Assembly (NCBI GenBank): GCA_001730095.1
Contig: MDLF01000074.1
Location: 372,001 to 436,000, forward strand
Reading direction: 5' to 3'
Length of the DNA stretch: 64,000 nucleotides
DNA from: Rhodobacteraceae bacterium (ex Bugula neritina AB1)
Lineage (GTDB): Bacteria > Pseudomonadota > Alphaproteobacteria > Rhodobacterales > Rhodobacteraceae
Of the stretch, positions 1-10,207 are shown in pieces. The notes under the pieces were generated by a model. The model had not been told where the DNA came from. It made no database searches and saw only the letters and a program-made list of their open reading frames with translations. The translations under genes and the position numbers were made by a program. Position 1 is the first letter of the stretch, and each line of letters opens with the position of its first letter.

Positions 1-23
1 GTTTCATGCAATCTGTCGGTCGC

Positions 24-773
24 TCAGCCGTGCACCTTGGTATAGGTGCCCTTGCCGGCCAGAATTCCCCGGAAACCGCCCGGTTCATCCAGCGGGAACA
101 CGATCAGCGGCAGATTGTTGTCCCGCGCCAACGCAATGGCCGACGCATCCATCACCTTCAGGCGTTTGGCAAAGACCTCATCATAGCTGATCTCGTCATA
201 GCGCACCGCATCGTCATGCAGGGCCGGGTCTTTGTCATAGACGCCATCCACCCCGTTCTTGCCCATAAAGATCGCCTCGCAGGCCATCTCGTTGGCGCGC
301 AGTGTCGCTGCAGTGTCAGTTGTGAAATAGGGGTTGCCGGTACCGGCCGCGAATATGCATACCCGTTTCTTCTCCAGGTGGCGCACAGCGCGGCGGCGGA
401 TGTAGGGTTCAGCCACCTCATCCATGCGGATCGCCGAAATCACCCGGGTGAAGACGCCAATTCCTTCCAGTGCCGATTGCATCGCCAGCGCGTTCATCAC
501 CGTGGCCATCATACCCATGTAGTCAGCGGTGGTGCGTTCCATCCCCTGCGCCGAGCCGGACAGCCCGCGAAAGATGTTGCCGCCGCCGATCACCATGCAG
601 ATCTCGACACCCATTTCCTGCACCGATTGCACTTCTTTCGCGATACGCTGCACGGTCGGCGGATGCAGGCCGAACCCCTGATCGCCCATCAGTGCCTCGC
701 CCGAAATTTTCAGCATGACGCGTTTATAGGCGGCGGCCGGATGCAGCTCCGGCTTGTCTTGCGGTTGAGGCAT
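24..773 (-). CDS. pyrH: UMP kinase
   Basis: Cytosolic hexameric kinase that makes UDP from UMP and ATP in de novo pyrimidine synthesis. The 249-residue product has the family's N-terminal phosphate-binding motif ([12 protein letters not shown], residues 17-28), the GGGNIFRG loop near residue 63, and the [10 protein letters not shown] and [10 protein letters not shown] segments typical of bacterial PyrH of the amino-acid-kinase fold. Length is normal for the family. It reads leftward toward the window edge, where the usual neighbour frr would be expected but cannot be seen. It is divergent from miaA, sharing an upstream region of about 130 bp. Confidence 0.97.
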   Translation of the reverse strand: MPQPQDKPELHPAAAYKRVMLKISGEALMGDQGFGLHPPTVQRIAKEVQSVQEMGVEICMVIGGGNIFRGLSGSAQGMERTTADYMGMMATVMNALAMQSALEGIGVFTRVISAIRMDEVAEPYIRRRAVRHLEKKRVCIFAAGTGNPYFTTDTAATLRANEMACEAIFMGKNGVDGVYDKDPALHDDAVRYDEISYDEVFAKRLKVMDASAIALARDNNLPLIVFPLDEPGGFRGILAGKGTYTKVHG

Positions 774-901
774 GTTGCGCTCCAGAAGATGTGAGGGTTA
801 GTTTGCGCGCAAAATGGAGTAATTCGCTGCCGGTTTCAATCCACGCAGCGCGGTTTGCGGACAGTTTTCCGGAACCGGACATAAAGATGGACCACACCCG
901 G

Positions 902-1762
902 ATGAACTTGCCTGACATTGACCCGGACCTTCCCGTTCTGATCGCAGGGCCGACCGCCTCTGGCAAATCGGCCTTGGCGCTGGATATTGCCGCACGCCAG
1001 GGCGGTGTCATCGTCAACGCCGATGCCAGTCAGGTCTATGATTGCTGGCGGGTGATCACGGCCCGCCCCGCGGCAGAGGAAGAGGCCCAGGCCCCGCATG
1101 CGCTGTACGGACATGTGCCGCATGACGCGGAGTATTCCGCCGGTCATTGGCTGCGCGAGGTGCTGTCGCTGCTGAAAGGCCCCGACCGGATTATCATCGT
1201 GGGCGGCACCGGGCTATACTTCACGGCTCTGACCGAAGGTATGGCCGATATCCCGGCGACACCGGCGGCGGTCCGGGCTGAAGGCGACGCATTGTCTTTA
1301 GAAGCCCTGCGGGCAGAGCTGGACACAGAGACTGCCCGCCGCATCGATCTGCAAAACCGCGCCCGGGTGCAGCGCGCCTGGGAAGTGCTGAAAGCAACTG
1401 GGCGCCCGCTGGCCAGCTGGCAGGACGGCACCCCGCCCCCGGCGCTGCCACTGCAGGGCTGCACGGCCATGGTCCTGAATTCTGAAAGGGATTGGCTGGA
1501 GACCCGCATCCGCAAACGCTTTGGCCTGATGCTGGAACAAGGCGCCATGGCAGAGATCGAAGCCATGCGCGACCGTTATGACGCCGCACTGCCCTCCTGC
1601 AAAGCCATTGGCGTGCCGGAACTGATGGGCTACGCCCAAGGCCGTCTGACGCTGGAAGAGGCCAAAGAGCGCGCCGCCGTTGCCACCCGGCAGTTTGCCA
1701 AACGCCAGCGCAGCTGGTTCCGCGCCCGGATGAAAGACTGGCACCAAGTTTCGCTGGCCTGA
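902..1762 (+). CDS. miaA: tRNA dimethylallyltransferase
   Basis: Adds a dimethylallyl group from DMAPP to A37 of tRNAs that read UNN codons. The P-loop [13 protein letters not shown] lies close to the N-terminus, followed by the DASQVY segment and GGTGLYF, all diagnostic of MiaA; the C-terminal KRQRSWFR stretch is also typical. I chose the ATG at 902 because it leaves a short leader before the P-loop and gives 286 residues, close to family length. An ATG at 887 would add five residues. The same frame is open further upstream to 791, but that extension has no MiaA-like sequence. Divergent from pyrH. Confidence 0.93.
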   Translation: MNLPDIDPDLPVLIAGPTASGKSALALDIAARQGGVIVNADASQVYDCWRVITARPAAEEEAQAPHALYGHVPHDAEYSAGHWLREVLSLLKGPDRIIIVGGTGLYFTALTEGMADIPATPAAVRAEGDALSLEALRAELDTETARRIDLQNRARVQRAWEVLKATGRPLASWQDGTPPPALPLQGCTAMVLNSERDWLETRIRKRFGLMLEQGAMAEIEAMRDRYDAALPSCKAIGVPELMGYAQGRLTLEEAKERAAVATRQFAKRQRSWFRARMKDWHQVSLA

Positions 1763-1891
1763 GCAGAAGGCGTCGGCCTCAGCCTGACAATTTTTAGACA
1801 TTTTGTGCTTTTCCAAGCGGAAACTTGCCAGAATCAGTGATCTGTGGCCTGTTCCAGCCACCGACACTGGTTCCTCTGCCCAATTGTGCTG

Positions 1892-2770
1892 ATGCCGTTT
1901 GATTCAGAAACGCCCAAAGAGTTCCACACTGCACCGCTGGTCAGGCTGACTTCAGACGGCAGCTGGCAGACGTGTCTGGCGCACAGCCGGAGCCACCATT
2001 TGCTGATCTGGATCACCCGCGGCCAGGGGCGCCTTTTGCTGAATGGAATGCAGCGCGGCTTTGGCCTGCACAGTGTGATCTTCATCCCTGCCGGCGCTTT
2101 GTGGGCTGCGGATTTCAACCGTCAATGCCTGGGCCAGGTGCTGTTTATGTCCGGCCCCCTGCTGTCGCCATTCCCGGATGCGCCGGTTCACAAGCGGTTC
2201 GCGAGCCTGCAGGAGCAAACGGGCCTGGCCGGACATTTTGAGGCCATAAGCCGCGAGCAGGACGCACAGCAGCCGCATTGGACCCGTGCTGTCCAGGCGC
2301 GTTGCGAACTGGCTGCCGTCGCCCTGCACCGCCATCCGGACAACACCGGCAAACAATCCACTGGCAAACACTCCGCAGCACAACGGCTGAGCCGGGCCTA
2401 TTGCCAGCGCATCGCCTGCCCACAAGCAGGGCATCACAGTATGGCCGCGCACGCGGCTGCCCTGAACGTGACGCCGACACATCTGACCCGTGTCTGCAAA
2501 TCCGTCACTGGCAAAACCGCGGCTGCCCTGCTGACAGAACGCCAGCTGCATGCAGCGCGGTCTTTGCTGATAAAATCCGAATTGCCAATTCGCGACATCG
2601 CCTCACGGCTGGGCTTCGGCAGTGCCGCCTATTTCACCCGTTTCATCGCGCAGCACACCGGCCAGACCCCAAGCGGGTTACGTGATTCTGCTCAAAACAG
2701 GATGCAACAGCCTGAACCTTCACAGAATTCCGGAAACCGGACCAATCAGGCCGCCATTTTCGGGCTATAA
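1892..2770 (+). CDS. AraC-family transcriptional regulator
   Basis: Probable DNA-binding regulator of 292 residues. The C-terminal third holds the double helix-turn-helix of the AraC/XylS family: AAALNVTPTHLTRVCKSVTGKTAAALL, then the conserved second helix block RDIASRLGFGSAAYFTRFIAQHTGQTPSGLR. The N-terminal half reads as a cupin-like sensing domain (HHLLIWITRGQGRLLLNG). The start at 1892 is preferred over the frame's first start at 1844, whose extra residues look non-coding. It lies 252 bp upstream of the ABC importer on the same strand, so it may control it, but that is an inference from position only. The ligand is unknown. Confidence 0.85.
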   Translation: MPFDSETPKEFHTAPLVRLTSDGSWQTCLAHSRSHHLLIWITRGQGRLLLNGMQRGFGLHSVIFIPAGALWAADFNRQCLGQVLFMSGPLLSPFPDAPVHKRFASLQEQTGLAGHFEAISREQDAQQPHWTRAVQARCELAAVALHRHPDNTGKQSTGKHSAAQRLSRAYCQRIACPQAGHHSMAAHAAALNVTPTHLTRVCKSVTGKTAAALLTERQLHAARSLLIKSELPIRDIASRLGFGSAAYFTRFIAQHTGQTPSGLRDSAQNRMQQPEPSQNSGNRTNQAAIFGL

Positions 2771-3022
2771 CAGTCCGAATACTGGGCAGTATTGAACAGT
2801 ATGCAGCTGCATGCCGGTCGGATTCAAAAAAGCGACCCCAAAAATGTCGTATTTTTACGCGGAAACGACGAAACTGTGCATTGACGAAACGTGCTATCTC
2901 TGCCCGAATGAGGGCATGGGGAAACTATAATCCAAAACTCGAACCAAAATCGCCTGGCCACCGCCGGGCCAATATCCGTTTCGACAAACAAAACCGAACG
3001 GTACGACAGGGAGACCTACTAA
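2771..3022 (+). promoter_or_regulatory. Upstream region of the ABC importer operon
   Basis: A 252-bp gene-free stretch between the araC-type gene and the binding-protein gene. A perfect TATAAT lies at 2926-2931, but no good -35 box sits 16-18 bp before it; TTGACG at 2881-2886 is too far away to pair with it. A Shine-Dalgarno-like AGGGAG at 3008-3013 precedes the ATG at 3023. No clear operator was found by eye. Confidence 0.35.
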
Positions 3023-4693
3023 ATGACAAAAGATACCATCAACGGAGCCCCGGTACATTGGGCCGTCAAGATGCATGCCAAAGAAGTCCTGGAAGGCAAG
3101 CTCGACCGCCGCGAATTTATGTCCCGTGCAACAGCACTGGGCGCGACCTCTGTCGCAGCCTATGGCCTGATCGGCATGGCAGCCCCGGTGCAGGCGGCTG
3201 AAGACGCGCAGCAGGGCGGCACTCTGCGCATGCAGATGGAAGTGCGCGCGCTGAAGGATCCGCGCACCTATGACTGGACCCAGATCTCCACATTCACAGC
3301 CGGTTGGCTGGAATATCTGGTCGAATACAACAGCGACGGTTCGTTTGAGCCGATGCTGCTGGAAAGCTGGGAAGTCAACGACGACGCAACCGAATACACC
3401 CTGCATGTCCGCAAGGGCGTAAAGTGGAACAACGGCGACGACTTCACTGCCGAAGATGTGGCACGTAACATCACTGGCTGGTGTGACAAGGGCCTCGAAG
3501 GCAACTCGATGGCCGGCCGCATGGCGTCCCTCATCGATGCGGACACCGGCCAGGCAGCCGACGGTGCGATCACCGTTGCCGACAGCCACACCGTTGTTCT
3601 GAAAACGCAGACACCGGATATCACCATCATTCCGGGCATGGCCGACTACCCGGCAGCCATCACACACGCCAGCCATAGCGGCGACACCATGCTGGATAAC
3701 CCGATCGGCACCGGCTACATGCTGCCGGAATCCATGGATGTCGGCGTCAAGGCTGTCCTGGTCCGCAACGAAGGCCACGAATGGTGGGGCACCGCCGCAG
3801 GCAAGGGCGGCTATCTGGACCGCATCGAGTTCATCGACTACGGCACCGACCCGGCAGCCTTCCTGGCGGCCTATGAAGCCGAAGAAATCGACATGAACTG
3901 GGAATCGGTTGGCGAATATGTCGATATCTTTGACAGCATCGGCCTGACCCGTTCGGAAATTCCGTCCGGCTTCACCATCGTGATCCGCCCCAACCAGCTG
4001 GCAGAGGTCAACGGCGAAAAGCCCTATGCGGACAAGCGCGTCCGCCAGGCGATTTCGATGGCCGTGGACAACAATGTCTGCCTTGAGCTGGGCATGTCGG
4101 GTTACGGCCTGCCGGCGGACAACTGCCATGTGGGCCCGATGCACCCCGAGTATGACCCCTCGGTGACCCGCCTCCCCTTCGACCCGGCCAAAGCCAAGGC
4201 GCTGATGGAAGAAGCAGGCATGATCGATTACGAGCACGAACTGCTCTCCATCGACGATGACTGGCGCCGCAACACCACCGATGCGGTCGCAGCCCAGCTG
4301 CGCGATGCAGGCATCAAGGTGAAACGGACCATCCTGCCGGGCTCCACCTTCTGGAACGACTGGGCAAAATACCCGTTCAGCTCGACCAACTGGAACCACC
4401 GTCCGCTGGGCACCCAGGTTCTGGCGCTGGCCTACCGCTCCGGCGAAGCCTGGAACGAATCCGGCTTTGCCAATGAAGAGTTCGACAGCCTGCTCGCCGA
4501 AGCAAACTCGATCGCCGACGCAGACAAGCGCCGCGAAGTGATGGGCAAGCTGCAGGCGATCATGATCGACGAAGGCGTGACCATCCAGCCCTACTGGCGG
4601 ACCGCAATGCGCCACCACACCGACGGCGTCGTCGGCGTGGACAAGCATATTGCCGACCTGCCTCAGATCTACAAATGGGCCATCAAAGCCTGA
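3023..4693 (+). CDS. ABC transporter substrate-binding protein, peptide/nickel type (SBP family 5)
   Basis: Periplasmic solute receptor of a DppA/OppA-like importer, 556 residues. The N-terminus carries a twin-arginine export signal: RREF at residues 29-32 followed by a hydrophobic segment and an alanine-rich cleavage region near VQAAED. The mature part has the family-5 pattern: [24 protein letters not shown], then [10 protein letters not shown], and a C-terminal RRHT-like region before [11 protein letters not shown]. It heads an operon with two permeases and a fused ATPase. The twin-arginine signal suggests export of a folded protein. Substrate (peptide, opine, sugar or other) cannot be told from sequence. 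Confidence 0.92.
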   Translation: MTKDTINGAPVHWAVKMHAKEVLEGKLDRREFMSRATALGATSVAAYGLIGMAAPVQAAEDAQQGGTLRMQMEVRALKDPRTYDWTQISTFTAGWLEYLVEYNSDGSFEPMLLESWEVNDDATEYTLHVRKGVKWNNGDDFTAEDVARNITGWCDKGLEGNSMAGRMASLIDADTGQAADGAITVADSHTVVLKTQTPDITIIPGMADYPAAITHASHSGDTMLDNPIGTGYMLPESMDVGVKAVLVRNEGHEWWGTAAGKGGYLDRIEFIDYGTDPAAFLAAYEAEEIDMNWESVGEYVDIFDSIGLTRSEIPSGFTIVIRPNQLAEVNGEKPYADKRVRQAISMAVDNNVCLELGMSGYGLPADNCHVGPMHPEYDPSVTRLPFDPAKAKALMEEAGMIDYEHELLSIDDDWRRNTTDAVAAQLRDAGIKVKRTILPGSTFWNDWAKYPFSSTNWNHRPLGTQVLALAYRSGEAWNESGFANEEFDSLLAEANSIADADKRREVMGKLQAIMIDEGVTIQPYWRTAMRHHTDGVVGVDKHIADLPQIYKWAIKA

Positions 4694-4762
4694 TCCGGCC
4701 CGCGGGTCGCGCTGCCAAGCGCGGCCCTCAGCTTCTGGACGCAAGAAAACGCTGACAAGCCC

Positions 4763-4787
4763 GGCAGGCCGCAAATAGCGGCCTGCC
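4763..4787 (+). other. Intra-operon hairpin after the binding-protein gene
   Basis: Perfect inverted repeat with 10-bp arms (GGCAGGCCGC / GCGGCCTGCC) and a 5-nt loop, in the 138-bp gap between the binding protein and the first permease. No T-run follows, so it is not a standard terminator. Such hairpins often stabilise or attenuate mRNA after highly expressed binding-protein genes; that role is inferred. Confidence 0.7.
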
Positions 4788-4831
4788 AACTGGCCTAACA
4801 CAAGGCGTACAGCCACCAACGGGGGCATTCC

Positions 4832-5878
4832 ATGGGACTGTTCATCCTCAGACGCGTCGGAGTCATGATCCTGACAGCGCTCTGCCTGACGTTCGTCGTG
4901 TTCTTTATGACGAACCTCTATCCAAACCTCGAAAAACTCGCCAAGACCCAGGGCAACTTCAGAATGTCCGACGAAGCGGTCGCCAGCTGGCTTGAAAAAG
5001 GCGGCTATCTGCAATCCACGCCAAAGAAATACCTCGAGTGGGTCGGCCTGGCGCCGTCCTATCAGCACGTGGATGAAGAGGGCAATGTGACGGGCCGGTG
5101 CATCCTGCCCGGAAGCGATCCTGCTGAAGCGCCAAGCTTCTGCGGCATTCTGCAGGGCTACTGGGGATATTCGAGCGTTTTCAAGGATGAGGTCAGTTCA
5201 ATTATTGCAACTCGGCTCGGCTTGACCGGATTCCTGATGTTCTGCGTGATGATGATCATGGTGCCTGCGGCCCTCATACTCGGCGTGCTTGCGGGTATGC
5301 GCGAAGGCTCGGTTATGGACCGCTCGCTGTCCACCGTTGCCATCACCACCACGGCCACCCCTGAATATGTCTCCGGCGTTATCTTTATCGCGGTCTTTTC
5401 TTCGTCTGCCATTGGCCTGAAATGGTTCAAGGGCACCGCAACCAGTGCGATGGAAAACCCGACCTTTGAAAACTTCACCCTGCCGGTGATCACAATCGTT
5501 CTCTACGGCATGGGCTACATCGCCCGGATGACCCGCGCCTCCATGACCGAAGTCATGACCGCACAATACATCCGTACTGCCCGCCTGAAGGGCGTGAGCT
5601 TCCCGAACATCGTGATGAAACACGCCCTGCGCAATGCGCTGATCGCCCCCTTCACGGTGATCATGCTGCAGTTCCCATGGCTGTTGAACGGCGTTGTCAT
5701 CGTGGAGACCCTGTTCAACTACAAAGGCTTTGGCTGGACCCTGGTTCAAGCCGCAGGCAACAATGACATCGAGCTGCTTCTTGGCGTCTCCGTCGTCTCC
5801 GTTCTGGTGGTTCTCATCACGCAGCTGATTTCCGATATCGGCTATGTGTATCTGAACCCGCGGATCCGGATCTCCTAA
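4832..5878 (+). CDS. ABC transporter permease, DppB-like
   Basis: Inner-membrane permease of 348 residues. It starts with the classic DppB/OppB N-terminus (hydrophobic helix from about residue 9 to 29) and has a large periplasmic loop containing two cysteines (about residues 91 and 106). The ABC-docking EAA-like loop is RTARLKGVSFPNIVMKHALRNAL, followed by further membrane helices and VYLNPRIR at the C-terminus. It belongs to the same transcription unit as the binding protein and lies 15 bp before the second permease. Confidence 0.93.
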   Translation: MGLFILRRVGVMILTALCLTFVVFFMTNLYPNLEKLAKTQGNFRMSDEAVASWLEKGGYLQSTPKKYLEWVGLAPSYQHVDEEGNVTGRCILPGSDPAEAPSFCGILQGYWGYSSVFKDEVSSIIATRLGLTGFLMFCVMMIMVPAALILGVLAGMREGSVMDRSLSTVAITTTATPEYVSGVIFIAVFSSSAIGLKWFKGTATSAMENPTFENFTLPVITIVLYGMGYIARMTRASMTEVMTAQYIRTARLKGVSFPNIVMKHALRNALIAPFTVIMLQFPWLLNGVVIVETLFNYKGFGWTLVQAAGNNDIELLLGVSVVSVLVVLITQLISDIGYVYLNPRIRIS

Positions 5879-5893
5879 GGAAGGCAGCAAAAT

Positions 5894-7108
5894 ATGGAAC
5901 CTCTTAGCGCAATTGAAATCACCGGGCGGATCCTCTATCAGCTTGCTCCGGTCTGGGTTTCGCTTCTGATCCTGTTCATCTTTTCGATGTCCTTCAAACG
6001 CCGGCTTGGCCTTTACGGCAAGCTGTTTGACAGTCCCATCGGAATGATCGGCTTTGGCATGGTGATGTTCTGGGTGTTCACCGGCATCTACGGGGCGATG
6101 GACATGATCGTCACCCATGATCCGCTGAACCAGATCTCCGGCATGAAAAACAAGGCCCCCGGCACCGCGATCCGCGGCGCCGAAGAAGGCACCTACCAAT
6201 GGTATCTACTGGGCGGTGACAACCTGGCCCGCGATGTGTTCAGCCGTCTGATCAAAGGCGCCTGGGTTGTCGTGCAGATCGCCCCGCTGGCCACGATCTT
6301 TGCCTTCATGGTTGGCATCACCCTGGGTCTGCCCGCAGGCTACTATGGTGGCAAGCTGGATACGTTCATTTCCTTCCTCGCCAACCTGATCCTGGCCTTC
6401 CCTGTAATCCTGCTGTTCTACCTGCTGGTCACGCCGGAAATCGTAGCAACCGGTGTTCCGAACTACATGGCCATCGTGCTGTTCATGTTCCCGATCATCT
6501 TTATCACGGTGCTGCTGAACTCGCGCTATTACACTCGCCCCAAGCTGCGCAACCCGCTGCTGGCAGGTGTGCTGGTGCTGGCGATCTGGCTCTACCTGCA
6601 GCTGGTCTCCAACTCAGGTTATCTGGTCAACACTGCAGATTTCGCAATTTGGGGCCTGCCCCAGGTGCTTGACTTCTTTGACATCCCCGGCGGTATTCTG
6701 GTGGTCTTTGTGTCGGTGGTCTTTGTCAATTCGCCCACGGTGTTCCGTATCGTGCGCGGCCTGACGCTGGACATCAAAACCCGCGACTATGTGGCTGCGG
6801 CCCAGACCCGCGGCGAAGGCCCCTGGTACATCATGCTGTGGGAAATCCTGCCCAACGCACGCGGGCCGCTGATCGTCGATTTCTGCCTGCGTATCGGCTA
6901 CACCACGATCCTCTTGGGGACGCTGGGTTTCTTCGGCCTCGGCCTGCCGCCGGAAAGCCCGGACTGGGGCTCGACCATCAATGACGGCCGCAAGCTCTTG
7001 TCGGTCTATCTGCACCCGGCTATGGCGCCTGCCTTTGCCCTGCTGACGCTGGTTCTTGGCCTGAACCTGCTGGCAGACGGTCTGCGCGAAGAGAGCCTGA
7101 AAGACTGA
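5894..7108 (+). CDS. ABC transporter permease, DppC-like
   Basis: Second inner-membrane permease, 404 residues, larger than the usual 280-300 residues of DppC because of extra membrane segments in the middle (about residues 185-270). N-terminal helix, GGDNLARDVFSRLIKGAW motif typical of DppC/OppC, and the docking loop AAAQTRGEGPWYIMLWEILPNARGPL near residue 300. The ending LNLLADGLREESLKD resembles the conserved C-terminus of this subfamily. AGGAAGG lies shortly before the ATG. Forms the channel with the DppB-like partner. Confidence 0.92.
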   Translation: MEPLSAIEITGRILYQLAPVWVSLLILFIFSMSFKRRLGLYGKLFDSPIGMIGFGMVMFWVFTGIYGAMDMIVTHDPLNQISGMKNKAPGTAIRGAEEGTYQWYLLGGDNLARDVFSRLIKGAWVVVQIAPLATIFAFMVGITLGLPAGYYGGKLDTFISFLANLILAFPVILLFYLLVTPEIVATGVPNYMAIVLFMFPIIFITVLLNSRYYTRPKLRNPLLAGVLVLAIWLYLQLVSNSGYLVNTADFAIWGLPQVLDFFDIPGGILVVFVSVVFVNSPTVFRIVRGLTLDIKTRDYVAAAQTRGEGPWYIMLWEILPNARGPLIVDFCLRIGYTTILLGTLGFFGLGLPPESPDWGSTINDGRKLLSVYLHPAMAPAFALLTLVLGLNLLADGLREESLKD

Positions 7109-7125
7109 TCCGAACCGGTGGGACC

Positions 7126-7172
7126 GGGGGCCAGCCCCCGGACCCCCGGGATATTTGGAGCCAGAAGAAAGG
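7126..7172 (+). repeat. Short interspersed intergenic repeat, copy 1
   Basis: Sits between the DppC-like and ATPase genes. It has a GC hairpin (GGGGGCCAGCCCCC) followed by CCCCCGGGAT, an AT-rich core and GCCAGAAGAAA. The same architecture recurs at 39931-40002, and shorter relatives lie at 24348-24380 and 60088-60123. Comparable elements are familiar between Rhodobacteraceae genes. Confidence 0.75.
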
Positions 7173-7210
7173 GATGAATTCCCTTCCAGCTCCAACAGGG
7201 AGACAAAACT

Positions 7211-9301
7211 ATGAACAAACTGGCAGAATATGACGGCCCGATCCTTGAGATTAACAAGCTGTCGATCTCCTTCTTCACCCGCCTGCGCGAAATTCCCGCG
7301 GTGATGGACTTCTCGGTCACCGTGCAGCCCGGCGAAGCCGTCGGCCTGGTCGGAGAAAGCGGCTGCGGCAAATCCACCGTGGCGCTTGGCGTCATGCAGG
7401 ACCTTGGCAAAAACGGCCGCATCGTCGGCGGCACCATCAAGTTCAAGGGCCGCGATCTGGCCGAGATGAGCGCCGAGGAGCTGCGCGACATCCGCGGCAA
7501 TGAAATCGCGATGATCTATCAGGAGCCGATGGCCTCGCTGAATCCGGCGATGAAGATCGGCAAACAGCTGATGGAAGTGCCGATGATCCACGAAGGCGTC
7601 AGCGAAAAGGAAGCCTATCAGCGGGCGCTGGAAGTGGTGACCGACGTGCGCCTGCCCGACCCGGAGCGGATGCTGAATTCCTTTCCGCACCAGCTGTCGG
7701 GCGGCCAGCAGCAGCGGATCGTGATTGCGATGGCGCTGATGTCCAAACCGTCGCTGCTGATCCTGGATGAGCCCACCACCGCGCTGGACGTGACGGTTGA
7801 AGCTGCCGTCGTCGAGCTGGTCAAGGATCTGGGCAAGAAATACGGCACCTCCATGCTGTTTATCAGCCACAACCTGGGTCTGGTTCTGGAAACCTGTGAC
7901 CGGCTCTGCGTGATGTATTCCGGCGAAGCGGTGGAGCGCGGATCGATCCACGACGTGTTCGACGAGATGCAGCATCCCTATACCCAGGCGCTGTTCCGCT
8001 CGATCCCGCTGCCCGGTGCCGACAAGAACTCGCGCCCGCTGGTGGCGATCCCCGGCAACTTCCCGCTGCCCCACGAACGGCCAAACGGCTGCAACTTCGG
8101 CCCACGCTGCGACTATTTCGAGGAAGGCCGCTGCGATCAGGACATGGTGATCCCGATGTCGCCGGTGCATGGCAACGACCGCCATGAAACCCGCTGCCTG
8201 AAGTTCCAGGAAATCGACTGGAACGCACCGATCACATTGGCCGAGCAGAAGGAAAAGACCGCGCCCGGGAAGGTTGTCCTCAAGATGGACAACCTCAAGA
8301 AATACTACGAAGTCGCGGCCAATGCGCTGTTCGGCGGTGGCGAGAAGAAAGTGGTCAAGGCCAATGAGACCCTGAGTTTCGAGGCCCGCGAATCCGAAAC
8401 TCTTGCCATTGTGGGCGAATCCGGTTGCGGCAAATCCACCTTTGCCAAGGTGCTGATGGGGCTGGAGACCGCCACCGAAGGCCAGATCCTGCTCGACAAT
8501 CAGAACATCGAGCAAACGCCAATTGAGGAGCGTGACACCCGCACTGTCTCGGACGTGCAGATGGTGTTCCAGAACCCGTTCGACACGCTGAACCCGTCGA
8601 TGAGCGTCGGGCGCCAGATCATCCGCGCGCTGGAAATCTTTGGCATCGGCAATTCCGAGGCCGAACGGCGCAAGCGCATGCTGGAGCTTCTGGACCTGGT
8701 CAAGCTGCCCCGCGCCTTTGCCGACCGGATGCCGCGGCAGCTCTCGGGCGGCCAGAAGCAGCGGGTGGGCATCGCCCGCGCCTTTGCCGGCGGCGCCCGT
8801 ATCGTGGTTGCCGACGAACCGGTCTCGGCACTGGACGTGTCGGTGCAGGCGGCCGTGACGGACCTGCTGATGGAAATCCAGCGCGAGGAAAAAACCACGC
8901 TGCTGTTCATCTCTCATGACCTCAGTATCGTGCGCTACCTCAGCGACCGGGTGATGGTGATGTATCTGGGCCATGTGGTGGAGCTGGGCGACACCGACCA
9001 GGTGTTCTCACCGCCCTACCACCCCTACACCGAAGCGCTTTTGTCGGCGGTGCCGATTGCCGACACCTCCATCGAGAAGGAGCATATTGTTCTGGAGGGC
9101 GACATTCCCTCTGCCATGAACCCGCCCCCAGGCTGCCCCTTCCAGACCCGCTGCCGCTGGAAATCCGAAGTGCCCGGCGGACTGTGCGAGAAGGAGATCC
9201 CGCCGGTGCGCACATTGGATGGCGACCACCAGATCAAATGCCATCTCAGCGACGAAGTACTGGAGCGCATGAAACCGGTGATCAAGATCGCTGCGGAATA
9301 A
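7211..9301 (+). CDS. ABC transporter ATP-binding protein, fused DppD-DppF type
   Basis: Two complete nucleotide-binding domains in one 696-residue chain power the importer. Domain 1 has Walker A GESGCGKST, signature LSGGQQQR and Walker B LLILDEP; domain 2 has Walker A GESGCGKST, signature LSGGQKQR and Walker B IVVADEP. Each domain ends with the oligopeptide-type C-terminal module bearing CxxxxRC motifs (GCNFGPRC and GCPFQTRC). In many bacteria these are two proteins; the fusion is common in alphaproteobacteria. GGGAG lies a few bases before the ATG. Last gene of the operon, followed by a strong terminator. Confidence 0.95.
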   Translation: MNKLAEYDGPILEINKLSISFFTRLREIPAVMDFSVTVQPGEAVGLVGESGCGKSTVALGVMQDLGKNGRIVGGTIKFKGRDLAEMSAEELRDIRGNEIAMIYQEPMASLNPAMKIGKQLMEVPMIHEGVSEKEAYQRALEVVTDVRLPDPERMLNSFPHQLSGGQQQRIVIAMALMSKPSLLILDEPTTALDVTVEAAVVELVKDLGKKYGTSMLFISHNLGLVLETCDRLCVMYSGEAVERGSIHDVFDEMQHPYTQALFRSIPLPGADKNSRPLVAIPGNFPLPHERPNGCNFGPRCDYFEEGRCDQDMVIPMSPVHGNDRHETRCLKFQEIDWNAPITLAEQKEKTAPGKVVLKMDNLKKYYEVAANALFGGGEKKVVKANETLSFEARESETLAIVGESGCGKSTFAKVLMGLETATEGQILLDNQNIEQTPIEERDTRTVSDVQMVFQNPFDTLNPSMSVGRQIIRALEIFGIGNSEAERRKRMLELLDLVKLPRAFADRMPRQLSGGQKQRVGIARAFAGGARIVVADEPVSALDVSVQAAVTDLLMEIQREEKTTLLFISHDLSIVRYLSDRVMVMYLGHVVELGDTDQVFSPPYHPYTEALLSAVPIADTSIEKEHIVLEGDIPSAMNPPPGCPFQTRCRWKSEVPGGLCEKEIPPVRTLDGDHQIKCHLSDEVLERMKPVIKIAAE

Positions 9302-9317
9302 GACACCGTTGTCAAAG

Positions 9318-9353
9318 AAAAAGGGCGCCCTCTTCCGGAGCGGCGCCCTTTTG
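9318..9353 (+). terminator. Rho-independent terminator of the ABC operon
   Basis: AAAGGGCGCC and GGCGCCCTTT form a perfect 10-bp stem around a 12-nt loop just after the ATPase gene; the stem ends in T's. Confidence 0.8.
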
Positions 9354-9714
9354 CGTTCCTGCCCGATCGCTGGCGCCCAGGCGGATACAGCATTTCGCAG
9401 TCATGTCTGACATGCACAGATTGCCGGGCGCGTCGCAAAGCAGGCAGCAGAGTTTGCAGCGCATCGGCAAACTGCCCTGCCCGCCGTCAGTGTTCTGCCG
9501 TTTCAACAGACATCCCGGCGGCCGGCGAATATCCGGCGTCACGCAGGGTCAATATCGCGCCACTCACCAGATAGCCGCGCCCGGTCAGGTCAGATCCGGT
9601 TTCGCCCATAAGCTGGAAATCTTTAGCGTTCCAAAAGGAATAGCCCCACATGCAGCCACTGGGCAGCACATGGGGCCTCTCCACATTCCCCACTCCCATG
9701 GGGTCCGAAAACTC
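9354..9714. other. Gene-poor stretch with one doubtful small frame
   Basis: No recognisable gene in about 360 bp. The only candidate is a minus-strand frame at 9487-9699 (70 residues, or 54 from an internal ATG at 9651). Its later part (from WGYSFWNAKDFQ) looks protein-like, but neither possible start has a convincing ribosome binding site and I recognise no family. Confidence 0.3.
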
Positions 9715-10089
9715 TCAGCTCAGCAGCAGAACTGCGATCATCAGCAAGTTGATTGAGGCAAACTGCATCAGCCGGGGCGCCTTGCAGCCCTTGACCGCTG
9801 CCATCAGGGCCGCAACAACAGAAACCGCAAATCCGGCCTGCGCCAAAACGCTGCCCGCAACGCCGACCAGCCCCGTGCCCGGCCCCCAGGGAGAGCCCGG
9901 CACCATCATGCCCTTGAGCCCAACACCAATCAAGATGCCTGTCACGGCCCCGGCCAGGCTCAGCATTGCGCCACGCGGTTGCAGCTGCAGCCGGCTTGCC
10001 AGTACGCTGTCGATCATCTGGCGGGTGGGCACCGCGCTCGGCTCCCAGTCAATCCGTTCAAGCCGTTCATCAAAGCTGTTGATATACAC
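9715..10089 (-). CDS. Small integral membrane protein of unknown function
   Basis: Unrecognised protein of about 124 residues. The N-terminal 40 residues are soluble and charged (DERLERIDWEPSAVPTRQMID); then come three hydrophobic stretches, including a glycine-rich GAVTGILIGVGLKGM and a C-terminal NLLMIAVLLLS. I place the start at the GTG at 10087-10089 because GGAGGG lies six bases before it; the frame also contains an ATG at 10122 without a ribosome binding site. The gene stands alone between the ABC terminator region and the transglycosylase. No function is assigned. Confidence 0.6.
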   Translation of the reverse strand: MYINSFDERLERIDWEPSAVPTRQMIDSVLASRLQLQPRGAMLSLAGAVTGILIGVGLKGMMVPGSPWGPGTGLVGVAGSVLAQAGFAVSVVAALMAAVKGCKAPRLMQFASINLLMIAVLLLS

Positions 10090-10207
10090 TGCATTCCCTC
10101 CAGAACCTGGCGCCAAATTCATGAAAAATTAAGGCAAATGCTTGACACTCCGGCGGAGTTAACGGGGCATTAAGGAAAGTTATCCACAAGTTAACAGCCG
10201 CGCAGCC

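Noticed and set aside
2894-5068. Long minus-strand open frame of 724 codons opposite the binding-protein gene
   Set aside because: It is antisense to a clear family-5 binding protein and a permease; its residues (many His, Gly, Arg, Val) are the usual product of reading high-GC coding DNA backwards.
6614-8974. Long minus-strand open frame of 786 codons opposite the permease and ATPase
   Set aside because: Antisense shadow of two genes with full Walker and permease motifs; composition rich in His, Gln and Arg.
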